From Ischnura elegans (Eukaryota; Arthropoda; Insecta; Odonata; Coenagrionidae), in the NCBI RefSeq assembly GCF_921293095.1, contig NC_060247.1:48147111-48211110 (forward strand): a stretch of DNA of 64,000 nucleotides. The letters run 5' to 3'. The position numbers and the translations under genes were made by a program. Below, one piece after another: positions 31,952 to 44,700 of the stretch (positions are counted from its first letter, which is position 1; the number at the start of each line of letters is the position of its first letter). Below the pieces are notes generated by a model. That model saw only the letters and a list, made by a program, of their open reading frames with translations, was not told where the DNA came from and did no database searches.

Positions 31952-34900
31952 GCTGATCACAAGTTATTCACTGGACAACTAGAATTTAAAAAGGCTGTTC
32001 AATAACAGCTTGACAGGTTACGTATTGTCACAAAATATGGCACAACGGTCAATGTTTGCACATCTGGCTTGTCAACTTTCATCAGGAAAGAACACACGCC
32101 TGGTGGATAAGCATTTGTTTTTAGAGCTGTGATCGCTGTGATGGCTGTGATGATTCCTTCAAGATGAACGAATTCGTTCATACACGAACAAAAATATATA
32201 AATTTAACGTCCCATCCCACGGATTTAGGACTGCTATGGTTATGCATAGTAAATTATAAGTGACATAATAAGACATTTTTCATCATGAAAACCAATTTTT
32301 GACGAGAAACCATGATAATTTGTATCATTCATCGTGAGAGATTTTCGTCGTAATATGCTAAAATTTTAAAATAAAAATCACCTAGCTAGGTCCAATTCGC
32401 ATGCCTAATGAATTCGGTTTCATCCAATAAATAATAGATTTTAAATTACCATACGATAATGCAAAGAATCGTGAATTTCTATGATCATGAATCAAATGAC
32501 GTGAATCGAATCCTCAATATGAACCGACTCTCCCACCTATCGATCGGTCTCGCGTCGCATCGCATTTTATTTTAGAGCGGGAAATTTAAACCGTAATAAT
32601 TTCTTACGTAATGCAAGATATCAGCCAATGCAAGGCATATGCCAAAAATTGCAATAATGCCTCCTTCAAGTGAAGCTATTTTACCAATGTGAATCCAAAT
32701 GTAATTCCTTAGGAAAATTAATAAGTTGCCTGAAAACATTTTTTATTTCTCCGCTTGCATCGTACCTACTGAATTTCTCCCATCAACCATGTTGTTTTCA
32801 ATGAGTGCTTTCCATTCATGCGACTCACGCGTCGATTAGGCCCCTATTAGCCGAGGCAACCAGATGCGCAACCGGTTGCGCGTCCGGTGGAACTGGTGAG
32901 TCGTGGGGCATAGAATCAAATGAGTCCTATTAGCCGAGGCAACCAGACGCGCCACCAGACTTTCCAGTCGCCTGAGCCCCGCAACCGCGCCTTCCACCTT
33001 GGGTTGCTTAGGCCCCTATTAGCCGAGGCAACCAGACGCGCCACTGGTTGCCCGTCTGGTTGCCTCGGCTAATAGGGGCCTTAGTGTCGACTCACAGAAA
33101 CTGGTCTTTCTTTTCTCTTTCATTTCTGCACGTAATTTTTTGTTGCCTTGTGTCACAACAATCAGTGACACACATAGAATGGGACATAAAAACCAGTACA
33201 CAAGTCGACTTGTGTCGTCATGTGTAGATGAATGGAAAACACCCGATATAGTCAGACTCCTAAAGAAGCTTAAAGAGTCCAGGAATTAAATTCCTTATAT
33301 CTTCATCAAAATATTACTTATTGTCTCTTCTTCATGCTGTTTGACAACACTATAGTATACCAAATTTTGATCCGTTAAAATATCTTTTCCAGTCATAAAA
33401 TGGCTTCAGAGAGGTAATTACGGTGATATTTGGATGAACCACATGAGAGTGGTGGATGATATCCCAACCTAATATAGGTACATGCTTAAGTTGCTATATG
33501 GTATTACCTGTGACAGGATGCACATTTTCATGCAACAAAAAAGCCTCAATTTGCCAATATATTCTCCATCCTTTGTTTGATAGAGGTACCTCTCCTATTT
33601 TTAAAGGCTTCACGTTACAGGGCACAGGCATACTGTAAACATTAGTATGAATCATGAAATCATCACCATTTACAATTTTGGGTCTGTCAAATGATCATTT
33701 CCGAACAATTCAAAATTTACTAATCTTGAACAATTTCCCTTTAACAATCGAATTAAAGCCATTTAAATTTCAGCTGAATTCCAAAATGAGACACTCATTT
33801 CATATTCACACTAATAAGGTTTCCAGCCAACTGCTATACCTCATACCTCCCAGAAACTCATTTTAAATATGCATATCTGCCAATCTTATGAAAAACAAAT
33901 CCCCTGTATGTACATATCAGGAGCTCAGAACTCACATTTTTTTAAATACTTCACTTTTTGGTGGTATACCATCCTACCATATATGATAATTTCATTGGCT
34001 ACTGTCAAGCCTTCTTCAGTACCTACTATAAGCATGAAAGCTTCCTTCTAGGAAAAAAAGGGAGAGGAGGTTCTAGGAACATGAGTTTCGAGGGAGGATC
34101 TTATATCTTAGGAGGGAGATACCTGTATAGTAGATCAAGATGGGGAGGGATTAATGAATTTGGCATTCAATTATCCATTAGAAATAATCAAGTTACATAC
34201 AACTTCCCATACTTATGCACTAATAGGCTTCGCATTTGTTCTCTGAAATAAACTACCCTGAAGGAGCTCAATTGTACAATTTTTACACATTTGCATTCTT
34301 CTTGCATTTTCCTCATTACATTTTCAAATTAGTATGGCCCCTCTAAAATACATATTTAGAGCACTCTAGTGCATGAGAAGGCTAAGAAACTTGGAGAATA
34401 CTATGACTTTTGCATGCCTCCTATTTGAAGCTAAAATGCTTAAAGTAGCCAGTAGGAAGGAAAGCAGAACGTTTTTAACTCACTTGTAGGCAAATGAGCT
34501 ACCAGTACATCCATTTTTACAACATCTAACTGCGTACAGAGATTTTTCATTTATGTAAAATATTTAACAAAAAAGGAGTTTAAAAAGTAGAAGAATATCC
34601 CAAAAAATATAAGGATATAATTACGTTCATACATGGGCTATTTGATTCTGGGCTACAAGGGCATACTCTAGGACTAAAATAGCATTATGTATACCTAAAC
34701 ATGCTGTAAGAAGACAAAGATCTACAGCAGGGTTAGCAGCCATATACCCATTTATCTATAGAAGGATCCTCTCTATATTGGACTTACTGGATTGATTAAA
34801 ACAAAATCTTACAAAAATAAACTGACCTGTCAAAAAAGATTACCAAGAACAGCCTATGGCATTTGCTTGGCAAAGGCTCACGTATGACTATGCTGCAGCC

Positions 34901-37900
34901 TCAATTTGCAATGCATTTAAGTTCGTAGAGCTGTTTGATGAGAAGTGCAGAAGTTGTTTGTTCAACACAATTGCCAAAATGTACCACGTTACATGAATCA
35001 TTAATAAAATAGTCCACTCATTCATACAAAAGCCAACCATAAAATGAACATGATCACAACAATTTAACACATACATAGTGTGTAGCACATAGTATGGTCA
35101 GAGCCAATCAATGGAAGTACTCCCTTTAAAAGCTTTTTCTCAGCCAAGCATTATTTCCTTCCTCCTTGTTCGCATGAGACTACTTCCCATTCAATGTGCT
35201 TGCCACATTTCATTTTGCTTTTGGTTCTAGAAACCATGTGGAGTGCACCGTTTCTGGATAGCTGCTCTTGAGCCTTGCTGGAGCCTTTATTTTTGTCTCC
35301 AGTTTCGAATAAAAAAATTTATTAGATTCTCAGGACTTCCCACTGAATCAGTTCCACATTGTAAGTGTAAAAATATTATGAAATTAGCACATTTGAATCA
35401 TTTGATGGTGAAAACGTATAAAAAAATAAGGAACATATGAAGATGCATGTTAACATTCTGCCCATTACCGAAGTCATGATCGCCATAGCTGCATGACTCA
35501 GCTACTCCTTTTAGCAGAAAATCAATGTTCCGAAGTTAATTAAACACACATCAATAAAATTTAATTATGCATGAAAATCATGAATACAGTGAAGCCTAAA
35601 AAAGTCTAGGGCAACCACACAATTGACAGCATCACTTGGGCCTGTTTTCCCTAGGTCACAATGTGGTAAACGTCCAAAACTGTTATGCTTAATATCACTT
35701 ATTTTAGTCAGTCTGTCTCTCCACCGACTAAATAAAATAGAAACATAACATTAAAAATAAAATTGTAAATAAATAATTTTTCCATCAACTTTATTAGAGT
35801 AGTTTCTCCATATAAAAAAATGCTACAACAAAAGCTTCAACGGTGTAAAGTTCACCCTCATGAAACATATAATCGCTTAATATCCATTAGATATTATTTT
35901 GAGACTACAGCAATAAAGTCACAAATATAAATAATTGTAACATTAAATGAAATTAGCACTTTAATAAAAACCTAAAAAATAGTTGTGACAATGCTCCTTG
36001 AATCAGGTACAGCGTATAAAATGTGATGTGCACATTACATTACCCTTAGCATTCAATTCTACAGCCAATGAAATAAGGCTTTCTGTTTACCCATTTAATT
36101 ATCTACATGTAACCAAAGTTATACAATATTTTATTATTGACACATTTTGATATAAATATGCCAGTGAAATTTTATCATTACGAAATATTTTCAACATGTG
36201 ATATACCATGCACATTATCTTCCAGACAACAATTCTGTGCACACAAATAACTTCATTAAACTTCAGAAATAAAACAATATGAAATGTTAAAAAATTAATA
36301 ATCCTGACAAAACTGAAAAAAACTGAAATATTAAAATATATTATGTCATAACTATCTATATTATAGGACAGGAATTCTACCACGACTTAGGACCAGAAAA
36401 TATTTAGCTCCTGAAACTGAAGCACTCTTGGGAATTATTTAATGCTTAGATGATAGGAAAAAGAAAGGCACATGTTAGAGATAAACAATCATGCACACAG
36501 TTGCAACCCTCCACATCTGCAGATAAAATAGAACGCGAAATAATTAATAACCTTAACACAGCCACGAACTGAATTATCCAAACAGAAAGTCATGACCTCA
36601 ATCGCCACAAACCATTTTCGAATTTATACCAAATGTGTATTGCTTCTGAAACTATACAGATCACAAAACCCAAATGTATAAGAGATAGAAAAACAAAGCC
36701 ATCTGCATTTGGTATGACAACAACATGAACAATAATCCCACTTCTCAATGGGAGGTCATACTTGACTGATGACAGAAAAGACTGTAAAAATAATATCAAA
36801 AAAATGAAATTGATTCTTGTGAGGTACATATTACTGGGGGTTAGATGAAACAAGTTCCAGCCTGAAGCAGATATTTCACACTATCAGTACATCAAAATGC
36901 TCAATCCCACCATTAGACAAAAGGGAAGAAATCAGCAACAGTGTTTACAATAGAGGTAAGAGTAAACAAAATATGTACAACTAAACATATGAAATCCAAG
37001 TCTGCTTAAAAAACTACACCTTCAAATTCAGTCATCTAATAGTAACAGAGTGTTCAAAAACCTCTCCACTCATTTTTTTCCAAGTAACACCCTAGAGCCT
37101 CTTTGTACATCGGAATCACATAAGTCATACACGACCCTATCATACATTATTCAGTACTCAAACTTTAACTTTGAATAAAAATAAATACTTATATATTTCA
37201 TTTTATTTTGTTAATGACTGCCTACAAGTTTTATTTTTTAGATAACAATTGGTTTAGTAAAGCAATTGTTAATTATATTCACTGAAAATGTACTTAAAGA
37301 AGACATGAAAATGTTCTGCAAATGACAAAATTTTCCAGGTAAATATTATAAACAGAAAAAAGAAGAGACAGGAAAATATGGAATGATTTGAATATAATTT
37401 TACACTGCGGAATGTGCAACTGAACCTAGGCACTATCCTCGAAGATTTCGTTACAACTATATATACGAAAGATGTTTGCACCATGTTTTAAAAAGCTAAA
37501 AAAAAAAAAAGGTAAGATAAAAGGCAATGTGTTCTACATATGAAGATAATAACTTGAACACTCTTCCTCAATTATATTTTGTAATTAATGTATGACAATA
37601 TAACTATCTTAATGAGTTCACATAATCCCCAATGAAAAGCAGAGTTGAGCACAGACAAAAATTAACATGCAATCAAAATTTGTCATCTACAAAAAATAAT
37701 CTATAAATACACTGGAGTCAACAATTTCACAAAACAGTAACAAAAATACAAGCATATTTCATGAGAATGCATGGATGGCGGAACAGAAGATTGCTAGCTA
37801 CCTGATTGACACCAAGTCTTTCATAAACTTAACCCCAAACTAAGACTTTTTTAACCATATCAAGGTCATATTTTGAAAAGCACATAACTTAAACATGCAA

Positions 37901-38437
37901 AAATCTTAGATTCAATTTACCTTTTAAAAAATTTATCACACCTACTCTCATGAAGGGCATCAACAATTGTAAATGATAGAAACTAGGCCCATTTGAATCA
38001 TCCCAATATTTGGCGTTAACATGATGAGTATTTTGATCATAGCAATCATTGATGCACAGCACGCAACAGCATAAATTTAGGAATAAATAAAATATGCTCA
38101 CGAGGAATTAGGAGCATTCTCACGAAAAAATAATTATCCACACACATCAACCTGCAAACATACATGAAGACTCTTGACTAGAGAAATTATTTTTTGCACC
38201 ACTAAGATAATTGGCATTATTAAACAGGGAGTTGTAGAATTGTTAGTTTCATTGATTACAACAGAATACTGCTTGAGAAAAAATTAAAACTAATTAACTT
38301 TCAAACAATAGGTTAAAATAACTAGATTTCCTTAGACACAATCACAGATAACAACTTCACTGCAGAAAATTTCTTCTCTCAAACATCAGCCTCATCAAAA
38401 CATGTCTCATGGTGAAATTTTACGCTTCACTACCACG
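31952..38437. other. Intergenic region between ZC3H14 start and BTBD9 stop
   Basis: About 6.5 kb that should contain the ZC3H14 promoter and 5' UTR at its left end and the BTBD9 3' UTR at its right end. Apart from the inverted-repeat MITE at 32805-33242 it is AT-rich, with no conserved frame. A locally GC-richer patch near 32520-32580 is a possible promoter, but no core element is certain. Confidence 0.6.
32805..33242. mobile_element. MITE with internal three-copy repeat and hairpin
   Basis: Outer ends GTGCTTTCCATTCATG and, inverted, GTGTTTTCCATTCATC. Inside, CCTATTAGCCGAGGCAACCA occurs three times in direct orientation (starting near 32843, 32927 and 33015) and once inverted (33053-33081). 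The last direct copy and the inverted copy form a hairpin with about 29-bp arms. No target duplication was identified. Confidence 0.7.
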
Positions 38438-38785
38438 CTACTTTCTATGGTCACGTCGAACATGATCTCCTTCACATGCATCTGGAACACCACTCATCTC
38501 GCTCGGCTGCGATGATAGGCGATCCCTTGAATGACCTGATGCCACTTCGGCAGCGGCCCCACCCGTGACATCTGGAGCTTTGGCAAGCCTCAACTGATTA
38601 GGCGTAAGCACGGCAACATTCTTCTCCCCCTTGTCACCAGCTTCATCAACCGTTCTCGCCGCACTAGATTTCAAAGTGGAAACACTTTCCTTTCCTGGAC
38701 TGGAGGTCACGGCTGGTTTCAACAATGATGAGCAGCAAGGCTCGTCCACCTGAGCTGGACACTCAAAATGCACGCAATGGAAGAC
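38438..38785 (-). CDS. BTBD9: BTBD9 last exon, C-terminal tail and stop
   Basis: Begins VFHCVHFECPAQ, the conserved end of discoidin 2. About 100 residues of Ser/Ala/Asp-rich tail follow with no known domain, then TAG at 38440-38438. The tail is not alignable to human by eye. Minus-strand AATAAA hexamers near 37205 and 37232 are possible 3' ends. Confidence 0.93.
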   Translation of the reverse strand, partial: VFHCVHFECPAQVDEPCCSSLLKPAVTSSPGKESVSTLKSSAARTVDEAGDKGEKNVAVLTPNQLRLAKAPDVTGGAAAEVASGHSRDRLSSQPSEMSGVPDACEGDHVRRDHRK

Positions 38786-41700
38786 CTAATATTGAGCAAA
38801 AATCATAACACAAGCAATTAGAGTGGAGTATATTTAATCAACAAAAGAGTAGAAAGTGTAATGCAGTTGGGCAACCTCAATCCAAAACTTCCTCATGCAG
38901 CAATTTCATAGTCTGCCAAGATGTATACTACAAAACAATTTGCAGAAAACAAATATTCCTCACCAAATCATTGCTTTGTAACAAGGTACAGTGGAACCGC
39001 ATTAAAGTGAGTATGGGCTATTGCGAGACCCCTGCCATTACGAAAGATGGCAGATGCACTGTCAATTGACTCTATGATTAGCACGTAAAAAAAAATTAGT
39101 TTCTACGATGCCCTTTTGGTGCAGGCACTTGCCATAGCGAGATGGCAGATGGCAGCAGGTTGCCCTGTATTACCTATTAAATTTCAATCAATTTTAGTGT
39201 AGGACACAATACTTGTGACCTTGCTCCTCTAGCTGTTCTAGCTGGTTAAAGTTATAAATTGCATAGCAATTAAGGATGAGTCGGTTCTTAAATTTTTTCT
39301 GTTCTCGGTACTCGGTTCTTTTCCAGTTCTCCCCCAACAGTTCTCAGTTGCCAATTCTCTGTTCCCCTTATAATATGAATTAATGGAAAATTTAAATGAA
39401 CAACCACAAGAAGGGAATAAAAATAATTTCACTTACGTTGTAAACAAGCAGGAAAGCCTGTAAAAAAAACTTAAGATCGTCTCCATAATTTTAATTGCAA
39501 AGTAAAGGAGTTAAAATAACATGTTGTCAAAGAATGCATGATCGAGCAATATGTCACATTGGGCAGCCACTGGTTATTTATTGAGGTTATGATTTCAAAA
39601 ATTGAACATTTTTACCCTATTTGGGTCTAATCTATTCTTTTTCCGACAGAAATATTGCCTTCAGCACTAAAAAGGCATTCACTGAAAACCACAGCAGACA
39701 ATTTTGATTATGAAGGGCCGTGCTCTTTCATGAATAATTCATGCATAATAGGGGAAGTGATGAATTTTCAAGTATGCAAAACGGGTAATCCTATCGAAAG
39801 TATCCAATCAGCTATGACATGTTCAACCCCAAATCACTGTTATACACCTTGTGATTGTATTTAAATATGCATGGAATGTTAGAGATCTCGCCGCTTATTC
39901 GAAACATTTGAAAACTGAAAATTTATTCATTTGTTCATAGAACGAGATACATAAAACAATAAATATTTGTTCAAATTGCTTGAAAAATTATCACATTGTA
40001 GTGCATTATATTATGCAAGTCTGTAAAAATTTTCAACGATACTGATTTTATATTATGAAAGTTATAAATTATTGAATGATAGAAGGCAAAAAAGGAGAAG
40101 TCATTTACATCTCATCTGGCCGCTGGGATGGGATTTAATTAAATGCCCGCCGCACTTGAGGGGTTAAGAAATGTTTTCCTGAGCTCAGTGTCTCATGCAG
40201 GCATTGGTAATCTCAGACAATGTAAAACTCCTGACTACTCATACAGAATCTAGGTCCCTATGACGTCACATGGAGTGGCATCGCATGGGGGCCAATCTGG
40301 CCTTTTTCAAATGAGGTTAAAATTGACCATTAACATTCGTCTAAACTGGGATTTCTAAAACCAAATAATTTGTATAATATGAATACACTAATTGTGGCAA
40401 CGAATCGCAATCAATGCCTTTCATTTTCTTTGATGAAAGAAACTACCCTATTCCAGGGACCAAAAAGTCAAGCACAATTCCAGATTTACCAGTCACTGGA
40501 CAAACAGCATTGAACATTAAACAATTCAGACAATATCTGAGGTTTACTCCAAGACAGCTATAGCCCTTTAACTCACATACCAAGAAAAATAATAGAAAAG
40601 AATATCAATAGTTTGTTTACACTTAACTACTTCATACCTCATTTGCAGTGTTGTGTGTACCCACAATGCGTATGAAGACAACTGCACGACGTTTAAACCT
40701 CAAAGTCTGCCAAGACCGGCAAACTTCACGAGTTTTATCAGCCACTAATTCCCAGTCACAAGAATTAACTGATACCTCTATATAGTAACTATAGCTGCGA
40801 TCATCACAATCCCACAGGAGTAATCTGTATCAAAGAGAGAGAAAAAAAATTTCAATGAAAGCATTATACTCGAGTAGCATATCCTGAACTGATTTAATGC
40901 TTCAAGAAGAACAAAATGAAAAGTGCCAATTTTAGGTATCCCCAACAGTTTTGGAAAAACAGTTGGACATTGATTAACAGGCAAAATAGACAGAATGCCC
41001 CCTGATGTACAATTTGGCTCATTAAAGAATATGATGAAAATGAGCTTTTCTTGGGTTCCAAACAGGATCAAAGACTACATTTCCACCAACATCATAACAT
41101 CTTACTAGGCCATCATCATCAGCACAATTGAGTGCCGACGTAGAAGTGTAAAACTTTTTGTGTGAGCAGTGCCATCTTTCTGGGTCAGAAACATTGACCA
41201 TTGAAAAACATCATAAAAGAAAACCTCAACTTCGACACACATGAACTTCATAGTTTACTTTTTTTAATGCACAATTTTATGTGTAGCCATGGTACTATGA
41301 AAAAAGGTAGGCCATTTTAAATCTCTCAGTGTATCGGTTGGAAGCTCCGACATCAACTTGCATCCCAGAGCTATTTACCTGGCCCCAGTTACCACTGTTT
41401 AGGCATAGGATTGAGTACTTAGTCAGGGGTGTACACCCATGCCTTGTATAGCGCAATTTCAATATTGCGCTAATTCGTTCCTCGGGGAAACATCGCAACG
41501 CCATGTAGCCTAATCAAAAAACTTTAACGCTCTCATGATAGAACGTGAACTTGCACTAAGTACACACAAAATTGTTATTTTATGCATATTAATAGTATTG
41601 CTTGCCTCAAATCTTCTTTTTTGTTTATATTTTAATCGAAATCCATTGCTGTGCAATGGCCAAAAGCATTAGGTTTTCACCAAAAGCACCTTAGGTTTTC

Positions 41701-44700
41701 ACCAATTGGCTGACTTTTTGATGGCCAAATGATCTAATACATTTATGCAACTAAGGTATAGCACTTACAACATTGATTATCCCGAGTAACATACATTTTT
41801 TAATCATCAGGAGTATTACTACAAATCTAGATACCCACCTCATTGAGTCGATGAGATAAGGCTGGCTGAGTTGGATGAGAATGGCACCAGAGCCCAGTTG
41901 GTGGCAAGTATAACCAGTCTCCCAGTCATAATTGCTGGTGTCACCATTGAGAAGAGCATTACGGCTCCGACTAACACCTTCTATTACTGATGCACTGCAC
42001 TCAACACGAGCCACATTATGCTTGGGAACTATAAAATAAAATTTGCTTCAGTTAATAACAATGTAAAAAGTTGAGAAAACAAGAAATGATTACCTCTGTA
42101 TATTCATTGTGAAGCAAAAAACCCAGTACTGTTCCACAAACTTTTATTTGCTGTCGACTAGTTTATATGGCTATAGCATCATTCTCAAGATAAACTGCTC
42201 GTCTTGAATGAATATCTTGTTATTATCTTGTCATGAATATCTCACTGTTCCACCAAGTCTCACCAAAATCAATTGATTACCTCTGTATAGCTACAACTTT
42301 TATGATAAAAAGCAAAAAGCTGTAAAAGAAGCCATTAGCACTACTTCACTGCTGAGGTTAATTCCAAACAGTGGGAAAGAATACAGGAAATAGTTTTATA
42401 ATATACCACATTAACAATTGAATGGGGGCAGGGGTCTCATCGAAAACCTTTAAAAAGGAGTGAGAAGTTCTCACTCACACTACATAGTTGCTGCTATTGC
42501 GTAAGTGACATCTTCATATATTGAATTCAGAGGATGTTTTCATACTGGACTGTCAAAATCATTCTCTATCTTGAAGAATGAAAAGCATAATAAGCAAGGG
42601 CAACCTCACTCACAAAAATATCTGAGGTTTTATGCGCTTGTATCCAAAAACCACACATCTGTGGCTGCAACATGTACTACAGTGCAGTCGCACCTTACTT
42701 TCATTCACAAGTACTCAATGCTCATTGGTTCTGAGTTTAGTGGATGGCACGATATCACCATATGCTCACAGAATCATGTCCAACTATGACTGCCTCTTGT
42801 GGAATGCAACTGTTTGGCACATTGTCAAGAATTTGGTTTCAACTGTTGCCCAGCGATTTGACATATTTTATCAATCAGGTGAGATCCCAGATCTGTGATC
42901 ATGGCATCACATCACGAGTCATGCAGGCGCAGATACAAGTTTTTTTGGAAACAAGGCCAATAATTATTTTGCAATATTTCATTACCAAATTTATGCACAA
43001 ATACACAAGTTACGGTAAATGCAGATCTTGTTCATTGTAGAACACACCTCTTTCAAGCATAATCATCATGAGAAACGTGCCATTATGTTAAGTCAAAGTC
43101 TCAACAAAGAAAAGAAAATAATTGGGAGAAATTATTTTCATAAATGTATTCCTTGGGTCTCCGGAGACCATAGGTTTGAAATTTGAGCATTAAATGACAA
43201 AATATTTTCTAACTACAAGTTGATCACATATCCATTGCAAGGAAGGTGGCAGGCCACATTCTCTAAACTAAACATTCTCCATAGTCTATGATGACGTCTA
43301 GACATAGTCTATGATGTAAGCAAAATTAAATATATACTTACCAATTAAACCTTTTTCGATGGCAACAGGTACAGGATTAAATGATGCTTCCATGGACACA
43401 ACATGAAAAACTTTATTTACAGTATTGTATGTACCAACAATACGAATATATTTAACCACTCTTGGAGCAAAATAAAGTGTCTGCCAGGAACGACAATGAT
43501 ATCCAGTGTGATCAATAACTCTAAACCATTCCTTATGATCCATTGACACCTCAATGTAATATGAATATGACCTACAAAGATGAAGAAAATAAAACAAAAT
43601 CTGTACATTCACTGATGAAACAATGATACAACAATTCTACTAATAAAAATAATATTTTAAATTTCGAAGGACAGCGAGCAAGGTAACTAGTCACAAGTTT
43701 ATCCATACCTTTCCTAATAAGTATAGTTATTCTGTGTTCAATACAGCTATACCTTGCTTAACAAAAATTTAGTGAAAATGATTTTTGCTATAACAGAACT
43801 AGTTCTCAAAAACTGATATCATTTAATTTACACAAACTCCCTGTTTTCCCTCAAATGCATATGCATTCAAAACTATAACATCACATCTTTCTAGAGAAAT
43901 TAAAAAGGGGAAAGCAAAAAAGAATGAACATTATTTACAGCAACTTTTCAAAATTTCATTGAACCTATAAACGGAAACTCTTTGGACTGATTGATCACTG
44001 CATACCATGAAAACCATATTGTTACAGAATTACATGAAGAATATGGAATAAAGCATTCAATACAAAAAAATACACTCTGCAATGCTGAGTTTACTGACTA
44101 TATTTAAATATGAGTCTAAACACACCTTTGATATCTCAGGTCATGAAGTACCAGTGCTATTAATTCTATCAAATTACCAATACATAAAATGACTGAAAGA
44201 GAAATCGCCCAAGCACACCTACCTCACATCTCGATCCCAAAGCAACATAGAAATATGATTTATGATACAAGGCATCCCAAGCTCAATGAGAATTCCCGGT
44301 TCACCACAAGTAGCATCAGCAGCAGCTCCAGTATCAGCAATTGTATGCCTTGTATACCCAATTTCCATGTCATAATTGACACAATTTCCATCCAATAAAG
44401 CAGAGCGCATCTCTCCCTGAAGAACTTTGGCACCCAATCTGACAGTTGCTACATTTTTCCCCGGAACTGTAAACAAAAAGGAAAATTTTGAAACTAGCTT
44501 GGACAGCAATATTTCACATTTCACTCCTGGCACAAATAAACTGACAATCTACCATAATTCATACAAAATGAGAACAGTGCTCAATATTATTTCCACCAGA
44601 TTTAATAAACCCCTTTAAGTTATTTGTCCTCATCCCTGCACCACTGCACCCCCACACTAGAGCCATTATAGACCACAAATAGAAATGAAAAGTAACTTTG

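Noticed and set aside
38998-39180. Complete Tigger MITE starting CAGTGGAACCGCATTAA
   Set aside because: The left terminus is convincing but no matching right terminus was seen before the next exon.
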